Source: Planctomycetota bacterium
Lineage (GTDB): Bacteria; Planctomycetota; Planctomycetia; Pirellulales; PNKZ01
Length of the DNA: 64,000 nt
Assembly: GCA_018242585.1 (NCBI GenBank)
Contig: JAFEBQ010000007.1
Coordinates: 105,313-169,312 of the forward strand
Direction of reading: 5' to 3'
In this document: piece by piece, positions 57,323-64,000 of the stretch
Numbering within the stretch: position 1 is the first letter of the stretch
Layout: each line of letters opens with the position of its first letter
The notes under the pieces: model-generated
The model's input: only the letters and a program-made list of their open reading frames with translations
Told to the model about the DNA's origin: nothing
Databases searched by the model: none
Position numbers and translations under genes: made by a program

Positions 57323-59362
57323 ATGCGCGCCGTGAGGGGCTCGAAGCTCTACGGCCTTTACCAGCGGTACGGCGACCCACTGGCCCTGCTGCTGGTCGGG
57401 CTGGTCATGATTGGGTGTCTGGTGCTGCGGCAAGATCAAGGGGTCGTCCCCCACGACACCGGCACGCTGTGCCAATCGGCCGTGCGAGTCCTCAACGGCG
57501 AACTGCCGCACCGGGACTACGACGAATTGTACACTGGCGCGCTATCATTCTTTCACGCGGCCAGCTTTTGGCTGTTGGGCGTCCACACCTCGTCGATCCG
57601 CTGGGCGTTTGTGCTAACCAGCACCTGCTGGGCATGGGGGGTGTACCTTGTGGCGCGACGCGCGACGTCGATCCCGCTGGCGCTGCTGGTGACCGCCACG
57701 GCCGTTCTCTGGAGCGTTCCAAACTACTTTTCGCCGATGCCCTCGTGGTACAACCTGTTCTTTGCCACGTTCGGCGTCTTGGCGCTGTTGCAGTTCATCG
57801 ATCGCGACCAACGGCGCTGGCTGGTGCTGGCCGGGGTGTGTGGGGGACTGTCCCTGTGCGTCAAGCTGATTGGCCTGTACTACGTGGCCGCCGTGGGGTT
57901 GTTCCTGGTGTACCGCAGCCAGGCCTTGTCGATCCATTCGACCCACCTCGCCCACGTCGAGCAGCCCGTGGCGTCGTCACCGGTCGTAGAGCGTGCCTCG
58001 CGAAATTGGTGGCTGGGTGCGTCGGGCGTAACGCTTTTGTTGTCGCTGTTCGTCGTCATGCTGGGCGAGTTGGTCCGCTACCATCCCAATTTGATGGAAG
58101 TCGCCCACTTTGCCTTGCCGGGCGTGATGATTGCGTTCTGGCTGATGATTCGCGAGTGGCAGTTCGGCGGCCGCGACTCTGGAGCGCGGCATCGGCGATT
58201 GACTCTGGAATCGTTGTGGTTCGCGGCGGGCATCTGCCTGCCGATCGCGGTCTTGCTCGTCCCTTATGTGTGGACGGGCAGCGTTGATTCCCTCATTCGG
58301 GGCGTGTTCATCCAACCGATGAAACGGCTGTCCGATGATAGCATGATCTTTGCCTTGCCCAGCGCCCAAGGGCTGATGTGGTTGATTCCGCTGGTTGGCG
58401 TGGTCGGCGGAACACTCTGGGCGCGACGCGGGCTGACCCATCCCGCGATGGTGCTCGCCGTGGGGCTGCTGCTGGCCTATGGCGTGGCGGTGGCCGGCGA
58501 GTCGCGAACTATTTATCAGGGATTCTGGTACATGGCTCGCGGCGCGGCGCCAGTGCTGGTGTTGTTGGGCGTCTATATGCTCGGCACGCGCCGCTTTGCC
58601 GCGCAGATCGATCTGCGCGGTCGCCAGCGATTGATGTTGCTGATCGCCGTGGCCGCCCTGATCACGTTGGTGCAAGTGCCGATTTCCAACGGCATTTATT
58701 TTCTCTATGCGGCGCCGATGGTCGTCCTGGCCGGCTTGTACGTGGTCCGTTATCAGCCCGCCGGCATCCAACCTTTGCACATGGCTGCTGGGGCGGCGGC
58801 GCTGTTGTTCGCCGGGCTGTGGGTGGTGGGCGGCTTCCCGCACGCCTTTGGCATCAGGTACATCGCGATGCCCCCGTTAATGCCCCTGGGGCTCGAACGC
58901 TCAAATCTGGCGGTTGACGACCAGTGTCTGCAGATCTACACCAATCTGGTCAGGATCGTCCAGGAACATTCCCCCGCGGGTTCGTACGTCTATGCCGTGG
59001 GCGACTGCCCCGAGGTCTGCTTCTTTGCCGATCGCAAGAACCCGACCCGTACGTTCTTTGAAGCGTTTGACGACGACATCGGCACCCAGGAACGTGTCGA
59101 TCGCATCATACGAACATTGCGCGAGAAGGACGTGCAGGTGGTGGTGATCAAGGGCGCAGCTCACTTTGCCGGCGCCGCGGGCCCCCGCCTGCGCGCGGCG
59201 CTAAGCCGCGAATTCCCCCAGACGTTCGATCTCTTCTGGCGCACCAGCAATCGCGCGCCGGCTTATACCGTTCGTTGGCGCGACGAGAGTTGGCCGCGCG
59301 AAGCAACGCCCTCTCCGCGCGACACCGACCGCCTCGCCACCTCCGCACAGGAAGCCGAGTAA
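57323..59362 (+). CDS. Large polytopic membrane protein, GT-C/ArnT-PMT-like glycosyltransferase
   Basis: A 679-residue protein with about 11 hydrophobic segments followed by a soluble C-terminal domain of some 150 residues. The first extracytoplasmic loop (GTLCQSAVRVLNGELPHRDY, then DELYTGALSFF) follows the GT-C pattern where acidic residues bind the lipid-linked sugar. Further segments include FWLLGVHTSSIRWAFVLTS and LLVTATAVLWSVPNYF. The C-terminal part (CLQIYTNLVRIVQEHSPAGS, then YVYAVGDCPEVCFFADRKNP) is typical of such enzymes in planctomycetes. ATG 57323 is used; the longer frame from 57221 adds a basic segment. It heads a four-gene operon for glycan or lipid-sugar assembly. Confidence 0.82.
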   Translation: MRAVRGSKLYGLYQRYGDPLALLLVGLVMIGCLVLRQDQGVVPHDTGTLCQSAVRVLNGELPHRDYDELYTGALSFFHAASFWLLGVHTSSIRWAFVLTSTCWAWGVYLVARRATSIPLALLVTATAVLWSVPNYFSPMPSWYNLFFATFGVLALLQFIDRDQRRWLVLAGVCGGLSLCVKLIGLYYVAAVGLFLVYRSQALSIHSTHLAHVEQPVASSPVVERASRNWWLGASGVTLLLSLFVVMLGELVRYHPNLMEVAHFALPGVMIAFWLMIREWQFGGRDSGARHRRLTLESLWFAAGICLPIAVLLVPYVWTGSVDSLIRGVFIQPMKRLSDDSMIFALPSAQGLMWLIPLVGVVGGTLWARRGLTHPAMVLAVGLLLAYGVAVAGESRTIYQGFWYMARGAAPVLVLLGVYMLGTRRFAAQIDLRGRQRLMLLIAVAALITLVQVPISNGIYFLYAAPMVVLAGLYVVRYQPAGIQPLHMAAGAAALLFAGLWVVGGFPHAFGIRYIAMPPLMPLGLERSNLAVDDQCLQIYTNLVRIVQEHSPAGSYVYAVGDCPEVCFFADRKNPTRTFFEAFDDDIGTQERVDRIIRTLREKDVQVVVIKGAAHFAGAAGPRLRAALSREFPQTFDLFWRTSNRAPAYTVRWRDESWPREATPSPRDTDRLATSAQEAE

Positions 59363-59382
59363 CCCCGCGGCTACATCGTTCG

Positions 59383-60453
59383 ATGCATCACAACTGGCCG
59401 CGGGCCACGGCTCCGCTCACGCACGCTTCCGATTCGCCACACGCCCGCCCAAGTCCACTCGAATCCAAACCGGTCGAACTTTCGTTCGTTATTCCGGTCT
59501 TCAACAGCGAACATACTCTGGCCGCGGTCGTCGACGAGATTGGTCGTGCCGCCCGGCGCATTGATTTTGAGATCGTGCTGGTCAACGACGGCTCGGTCGA
59601 CCAAAGCGCACAGGTCGCGGCTTGGTTGCAGGCCCGCTGCCCCAAACACGTCGCCTACGTCGAGTTGGCTGAAAACTCTGGGGAGCACTCGGCGGTATTG
59701 GCTGGCTTGCGCCATGCCCGCGGCCGGTATGCCGTGATTGTTGACGACGACGGCCAGCACTCGCCGACCGAGGCGTTGCGGCTGTGGCGATACGCCATCG
59801 AACACGATCTGCCGCTGGTTTACAGTCGCTACGGCACCCCGCGACAGTCGTTTTGGCGTCGGCTGGCCAGCACGCTGCACAACCGGCTGGCGCGCCGGCT
59901 GCTGGGGGCGCCGCGAGGGCTGTATCTGTCAAGTTTCAAGGTGCTGGCCCGGCCGGTGATTGACCAGATGGTCCGCTATCACGGCGCGCGGCCGTTCATC
60001 GATGCGCTCGCCCTGCGGGCCGCCGCTCGTGTTGGCCAACTCCAGGTGCAACATCTGCCGCGCCTGGCGGGCCAGTCGAATTACAACCTGCGCCGGTTGC
60101 TGGCGCTATGGTGCCGGCTGGTATTCGGCTTCACTCGCTGGCCGCTGGGTGTCGCGGCCATTTTGTCGGTGCTGGGGGCGCTGGCCGCCAGCCTGACGCA
60201 GTTTTCCTCGATTGCCACTGGAACAAATCTCGCTCGCAAGGCCCTCGCGTTTGGCGCCGTGTCTTGTCTGATCATGGCCGCTGGCTTGGCGTTGGGTTGG
60301 CTGCTGTGGCAATGGCGGTTCGAGCGCGGGCGGGTGGCGTATCGCGTGGCGCGCTTTTTGCCCGTTGCTGAACTTGGTGAAGCGCTGTCCCCCCCGACCG
60401 TGTTGCCGTTGGAAGTTGATCCGGCGGTCGACTCCCTGGGACTCCCCACCTGA
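59383..60453 (+). CDS. Family 2 glycosyltransferase (DPM1/ArnC-like) with C-terminal TM helices
   Basis: A 356-residue inverting GT-A enzyme that probably moves a sugar to undecaprenyl phosphate. Motifs are ELSFVIPVFNSEHTLAAVVD, FEIVLVNDGSVDQS, LAENSGEHSAVLAGLRHARG and the metal-binding DDD in YAVIVDDDGQHSP. The acceptor-side GAPRGLYLSSFKVLARPVID segment matches ArnC/DPM1. Two hydrophobic segments at the end (WPLGVAAILSVLGALAASL and AVSCLIMAAGLALGWLLW) anchor it. ATG 59383 lies 20 bp after the GT-C gene stop. ArnC-like plus ArnT-like genes would form a donor-making and donor-using pair. Confidence 0.93.
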   Translation: MHHNWPRATAPLTHASDSPHARPSPLESKPVELSFVIPVFNSEHTLAAVVDEIGRAARRIDFEIVLVNDGSVDQSAQVAAWLQARCPKHVAYVELAENSGEHSAVLAGLRHARGRYAVIVDDDGQHSPTEALRLWRYAIEHDLPLVYSRYGTPRQSFWRRLASTLHNRLARRLLGAPRGLYLSSFKVLARPVIDQMVRYHGARPFIDALALRAAARVGQLQVQHLPRLAGQSNYNLRRLLALWCRLVFGFTRWPLGVAAILSVLGALAASLTQFSSIATGTNLARKALAFGAVSCLIMAAGLALGWLLWQWRFERGRVAYRVARFLPVAELGEALSPPTVLPLEVDPAVDSLGLPT

Positions 60454-60472
60454 GCGAGCTGTTGCCGTGCTT

Positions 60473-61630
60473 ATGTTTGAACACCCCGAATCCGCGCCCC
60501 GCGCCACGCCGACCCCGTTAACGGGCCATGACAGGGTGATGATGTTCGACTTGGGTCGCTCAATCGCCGAGTACCAGCCGGAGTTTCAGGCCGCCATCGC
60601 GCGTGTGCTGGCCTCGGGCCGGTTGATCTTGGGCGAGGAAGTCGCCGCTTTTGAACGCGAATTCGCCGCGCAATTCGGCAGCCCGCACGCGGTGGGCGTT
60701 GGCTCGGGCTTTGCCGCCTTGGCGCTGGCGTTGTTGGCGTTGGGAATCGGACCTGGCGACGAGGTGATCACGGTTGCGAACACTGCTGTTCCCACGGCCG
60801 CCGCCATTCGCTCGGTCGGCGCCGCCGTGCGATTTGTCGACGTTGACCCCCGCTCGCTGGTCATGACCGCCGAACAGGTCGAGCCGGCCATCGGCTCGCG
60901 AACCGCCGCCGTCTTGCCAGTTCACTTGTACGGCCAGCCGGTCGACATGACGGCGCTGGTCAACCTGGCCTGCCGCCGCGGACTGAAGATCGTCGAAGAT
61001 TGCTCCCACGCCCACGGCGCCACTTGGCAAGGTCGCGGGGTCGGCACGTTCGGCGACGTCGGTTGCTTCTCGTGTTACCCGACCAAGAACCTGGGCGCGT
61101 TTGGCGACGCGGGCGTGTGCGTCACCAGTGATGCCATGCTGGCCCAGCGGTTGCGACAACTGCGCGTATATGGTTGCGACCCAAGTGGCGTCGCGATCAA
61201 CCAGGGGCGCAACAGCCGGCTCGACGAGCTACAGGCCGCCGTGCTGCGCGTGCGGCTGGCTCACTTTGGCCAGACCTTCGCCGCGCGGCGAGCGCTGGCG
61301 GCCGGCTACCTCGAACGCTTGCGGCACTCGTCGCTCACGCTGCCCCACCCGGTTGGCAATGTGACGCACGCCTATCATCTATTCGTAATCCGCACATCCG
61401 AGCGGGCACGGCTGGTCAAACGGCTGCGCGCGTCGCGGATCGACACGACCATTCATTATCCGCTGCCATTGCACCACATGCCTGCGTTCCGTGACGAGGG
61501 GTCGCCCCCCGCGCTCCCCGTCACGGAACGCATGGTTCAGGAGATCGTATCATTGCCACTTTACACTGGAATGCCGCTGACCGACTTGGAGCGGGTGACG
61601 AGTGCCATCGAGGCCGCTCTGTCGACGTGA
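60473..61630 (+). CDS. DegT/DnrJ/EryC1/StrS-family sugar aminotransferase
   Basis: A 385-residue PLP enzyme that aminates a nucleotide-linked keto-sugar. Motifs: YQPEFQAAIARVLASGRLIL, VGVGSGFAALALALLALGIG, PGDEVITVANTAVPTAAAIR, LPVHLYGQPVDM, VEDCSHAHGA, and the PLP lysine in CYPTKNLGAFGDAG. NSRLDELQAAVLRVRL is also typical. The start could be ATG 60473, GTG 60467 six bases earlier, or ATG 60539; I chose 60473. It suggests that the operon makes an amino-sugar, which fits the ArnC-like neighbour. Its stop overlaps the methyltransferase start by 4 bp. Confidence 0.95.
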   Translation: MFEHPESAPRATPTPLTGHDRVMMFDLGRSIAEYQPEFQAAIARVLASGRLILGEEVAAFEREFAAQFGSPHAVGVGSGFAALALALLALGIGPGDEVITVANTAVPTAAAIRSVGAAVRFVDVDPRSLVMTAEQVEPAIGSRTAAVLPVHLYGQPVDMTALVNLACRRGLKIVEDCSHAHGATWQGRGVGTFGDVGCFSCYPTKNLGAFGDAGVCVTSDAMLAQRLRQLRVYGCDPSGVAINQGRNSRLDELQAAVLRVRLAHFGQTFAARRALAAGYLERLRHSSLTLPHPVGNVTHAYHLFVIRTSERARLVKRLRASRIDTTIHYPLPLHHMPAFRDEGSPPALPVTERMVQEIVSLPLYTGMPLTDLERVTSAIEAALST

Positions 61631-62415
61631 GCCAAACGCTCAACCTTGAATTGGGCCGCATGGCCGAACTCGACGCCGATCACTGGTGGTACGTCGGGCT
61701 GCGCGATGCGTTGGCGTCGGTGCTGCGCGCCGCGGGCGCCGAGCGGAGCGACGTGCGACGCGTGCTCGACGCCGGTTGCGGGACCGGTGCCACGCTCGAG
61801 TGGCTGGCCGAAGAGTTCCAGCCCGACTATCTGGCCGGCTTCGATTCCAGCCCGCTGGCCCTGTCATTGTCGAAACAGCGTTGTCCCGCGGCCGATGTCT
61901 ATGCCGGCGACGTCTGCCAGCCGGTGCTCCATCGCCCCGAGTTCGACTTAATCGTCTGCTGTGATGTGATCTCGGTGCCAGGGGTCGAACGAGCACGCGC
62001 CGGGCTCGCGCGGCTGGTGAGCGCGCTGCGGCCAGGTGGCTGGCTACTGTTGCACGGGCCGGCCTATCAATGGTTGATGAGCGATCACGATCGCTGGGTC
62101 GGCAACAGCGAACGATCCAAGCTGGCCGACAATGTCGAGCTGCTCCAGTCGCTGGGGCTCGAATCGCTGGTGGCGAGTTACCGTGTGAGCATGTTGTTTC
62201 CGGCCATTGCCAGCTACCGGATGTTGCGCGGCTTTTGCACGCGCGCCAGTGGTCGCGAGCCCGCCAGCAACCTGCGTCGTCGGTCCAACTGGTTAAATCG
62301 GGCGCTGAAGCGCCTGGTCCGTTTTGAAAACGGCGCGATCGAAAGCGGCTTTCGTTGGCCCTTCGGCACTTCGGTCATCGCGTTGGGGCAAAAGTCGGCC
62401 GGCAGTTGTCAGTGA
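61627..62415 (+). CDS. Class I SAM-dependent methyltransferase of the glycan operon
   Basis: A 262-residue methyltransferase starting at GTG 61627, which overlaps the aminotransferase stop (GTGA), so translation is coupled. Motif I is VLDAGCGTGATLEWLAEEF, followed by GFDSSPLALSLSK, the FDLIVCCDVISVPGV strand 4, and RLVSALRPGGWLLLHGPAYQ. The N-terminal MAELDADHWWYVGLRDALAS is common in methyltransferases of polysaccharide clusters. The C-terminal part has a hydrophobic stretch (VSMLFPAIASYRML) that could touch the membrane. It might methylate the amino-sugar or a lipid intermediate. Its last 7 bp overlap the 3' end of mutY on the other strand. Confidence 0.9.
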   Translation: MSQTLNLELGRMAELDADHWWYVGLRDALASVLRAAGAERSDVRRVLDAGCGTGATLEWLAEEFQPDYLAGFDSSPLALSLSKQRCPAADVYAGDVCQPVLHRPEFDLIVCCDVISVPGVERARAGLARLVSALRPGGWLLLHGPAYQWLMSDHDRWVGNSERSKLADNVELLQSLGLESLVASYRVSMLFPAIASYRMLRGFCTRASGREPASNLRRRSNWLNRALKRLVRFENGAIESGFRWPFGTSVIALGQKSAGSCQ

Positions 62416-63578
62416 GCCGGCCGCTTCTTCCTCGCGACCAGCAGCCGATCGGCCATCCGCCGAGCCGTAATGTTTAGCGGCAGGGCGGCCAACTCGGCTC
62501 GACTGACCCACCTCAGACGCGAATTGGCCTTCAGTTTTGTCGCGGCGCTACTGGCATGAGCTCGATAGACATGCCGCGCGATGCGGAATCGCGTCACCGT
62601 GTAGTTCATCGTTTCGACCGCGTGGCAATCGGTCACGTCCAGTTGCCAACGCTCGCGCACCAACTCGGTCACCTCGTCTCCATGCGGCCAGTGGGCGCTG
62701 GCGTCGATCGGCACGCATGGAAAGTCCCACAAGCCTGCCCAACGTCCGCGCTCGGGGGCCTGTTGCACCAGCCAGCGCGCGCCGCGTTTGACCACCACGG
62801 CCACTTCGCGGCATCGCTCGGCAACGACCTTGACCGCCGGAACAGGAATGCACTCTTGCGCGCCGAGCGCCCGCGTAGGACAAAGTGCCGCCACGGGACA
62901 TTCATCGCACCGCGGCTCGCGCGGCGTGCAGACCAGGCTCCCTAGCTCCATCAGCGCCTGGTTGAACAGTCCCACCTCGCGGCGCGGCAACAGTTGCTCG
63001 GCAAACTCCCACAGCCGGCGCTGGCTGTCGGACTGAGCCACCGGGGCCGCGAGGGCCAACAGTCGGGCGAGCAATCGCAGTGTGTTCGCTTCGAGGATCG
63101 GCAACCGCGCGTCCCCCGAAATGGAAAGAATCGCGCCGGCCGTGTAACGTCCGATGCCCGGCAAAGCCAGCACGGCGTCGAAGTCGGTCGGGAACGCGCC
63201 GCCATGCTGCGAGACGATTTGTCGCGCCGCCGCGTGCAGTTGTCGGGCACGGCGGTAATAGCCCAACCCTTCCCAGGCTCGCAGCACGTCGCTTTCGTCC
63301 GCCGCGGCCAGCGCCGCGACCGTGGGCCAGCGAGCCAGGAACCGCTCGTAGTAGCCGACGACGGTCGCCACCTGGGTCTGTTGCAGCATGATCTCGCTGA
63401 CCCACACGTCGTACGGGTCGCGCGTTCGCCGCCAGGGCAAGTCGCGGGCGTGCTTGCGGAACCAGGCCATCAACTGCCGGCGAAAGGAGGCCAGCCAGCG
63501 CGCGTCGATGCGTTGGCTCGCTGACACGCCGCTTGTGGCGGCCGAGACTCGCTTCGACTTGGAACCGTTAGGGGCCAT
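62409..63578 (-). CDS. mutY: A/G-specific adenine glycosylase MutY, with Glu at the catalytic Asp position
   Basis: A 389-residue base-excision repair enzyme that removes A opposite 8-oxoG. The catalytic Glu is Glu62 in SEIMLQQTQV. The helix-hairpin-helix is LPGIGRYTAGAI. The 4Fe-4S cluster is C217-x6-C224-x2-C227-x5-C233. The C-terminal NUDIX-like 8-oxoG domain runs EVAVVVKRGARWLVQQAP, then GRWAGLWDFPCVP. The position of the catalytic Asp138 of E. coli (in ILDGNV) reads ILEANT here, so Glu163 replaces Asp while the nearby Asn is kept. ATG 63578 overlaps the stop of the upstream EamA fragment by 11 bp. Confidence 0.94.
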   Translation of the reverse strand: MAPNGSKSKRVSAATSGVSASQRIDARWLASFRRQLMAWFRKHARDLPWRRTRDPYDVWVSEIMLQQTQVATVVGYYERFLARWPTVAALAAADESDVLRAWEGLGYYRRARQLHAAARQIVSQHGGAFPTDFDAVLALPGIGRYTAGAILSISGDARLPILEANTLRLLARLLALAAPVAQSDSQRRLWEFAEQLLPRREVGLFNQALMELGSLVCTPREPRCDECPVAALCPTRALGAQECIPVPAVKVVAERCREVAVVVKRGARWLVQQAPERGRWAGLWDFPCVPIDASAHWPHGDEVTELVRERWQLDVTDCHAVETMNYTVTRFRIARHVYRAHASSAATKLKANSRLRWVSRAELAALPLNITARRMADRLLVARKKRPAH

Positions 63579-63948
63579 CTTCCGCCAACGTCGCGCCGCG
63601 ACGATCGATCAACAACATTCCCACCACCATCAGCCCGACGCCGACGACCAGCGCCGTGGTCACCGGCTCGCTGAACACCAGCACTCCGGCCAGCGCCGCC
63701 ATCGCCACCTGCGACGCATTGATCGCATTGGCATGGACCATCGAGATCAACTCCAGCGCCTTGGTCAGCATAAAGAAGCCCAGCGCGTTGAACAGCCCCG
63801 CCCAGACCATCACCTTGAAATCCCCCGGCGGCGTGGCCAAGAGCGTGTCCCAGCCCAGTCGGCCGAGGCTGGCCAATCCCAGGGTGATGCAACCGGTGCC
63901 GCTCAGCATCAGCAGCGTCAGCGAATTGGGAATTGGGCTCGTCGCCAT
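63568..63948 (-). pseudogene. EamA/DMT-family transporter, C-terminal half only
   Basis: The visible 126 residues equal the second EamA repeat of a drug/metabolite transporter: LTLLMLSGTGCITLGLASLG, FKVMVWAGLFNALGFFMLTK, ALELISMVHANAINASQVAM and ALVVGVGLMVVGMLLIDRR. Normal members have about 280-300 residues and ten helices; only about four or five are here. Reading upstream of ATG 63948, the frame still looks like protein (NNRLYALQGAVLRK) but meets a TAA at 63994-63996. The gene is therefore either broken near the window edge, a half-size DMT, or affected by a sequence error or contig end. It overlaps mutY by 11 bp. Confidence 0.6.
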
Positions 63949-64000
63949 CTTGCGCAGGACAGCCCCTTGCAGCGCGTAGAGCCTGTTATTGACTTAAATT

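Noticed and set aside
1..64000. CRISPR array or phage defence system
   Set aside because: Repeats are dispersed palindromes rather than regular spacer arrays, and no cas, restriction or toxin-antitoxin genes are recognised.

Overview
The window looks like chromosomal DNA of a planctomycete, most likely of the Pirellula/Rhodopirellula group. The reasons are the high GC content, long intergenic repeats, two secreted formylglycine sulfatases, a Rhodopirellula-type ECF sigma factor followed by a FecR-like protein, a YncE-propeller/phosphoesterase protein, a ThuA-domain protein and a large secreted protein with two planctomycete-type cytochrome motifs. I see no rRNA, tRNA, CRISPR array, phage genes or transposase gene. 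The assignment rests on gene content alone.

Layout. 1-6.4 kb: partial FecR-like protein, sigma factor, sulfatase and propeller/phosphoesterase. 6.7-10.9 kb: a compact three-gene biosynthetic operon with a stand-alone adenylation-carrier didomain whose specificity code reads as leucine, a cytochrome P450 and a GNAT-like protein. 10.9-15.8 kb: ThuA protein, aldo/keto reductase, two small proteins and a second sulfatase. 15.9-21.2 kb: a run of RNA-related genes on the minus strand: a DTW-domain (tRNA acp3U) protein with an extra C-terminal domain, an SF1 helicase with an RRM-like N-terminus, and a fusion of TrhO with an RluA-type pseudouridine synthase. 21.3-24.1 kb: YceI, MFS transporter and a 3-hydroxyisobutyrate-dehydrogenase-like enzyme. 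24.3-30.5 kb: TolC-like lipoprotein, HlyD-like adaptor and MacB-like permease with no ATPase gene. 30.8-45.7 kb: NMP kinase, beta-helix membrane protein, DEAD-box helicase, CrcB, outer-membrane barrel, Cu+ P-type ATPase, GT87-type membrane protein, MFS, MscS and a small secreted protein. 45.9-53.9 kb: SLC13 transporter, ROK kinase, methyltransferase, LarE, PSCyt protein and RNase PH. 54-56.9 kb: an NtrC-type two-component pair. 57.3-62.4 kb: a glycan operon (GT-C-like membrane protein, GT2, DegT aminotransferase, methyltransferase), then mutY and an EamA fragment that appears 5'-truncated.

The intergenic space is the most unusual part. It holds at least four families of palindromic repeats. 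One has a 23-bp palindromic core with five full copies. Another is an element of about 110-116 bp in three copies whose several hairpins keep their pairing while their sequence changes. A third is a longer inverted repeat, one copy of which is split by a 200-bp non-coding insertion with perfect 16-bp terminal inverted repeats and a 9-bp target duplication, the signature of a MITE. Several repeat arms lie directly against the stop codons of convergent genes, which suggests a role in transcription termination or mRNA 3'-end formation.
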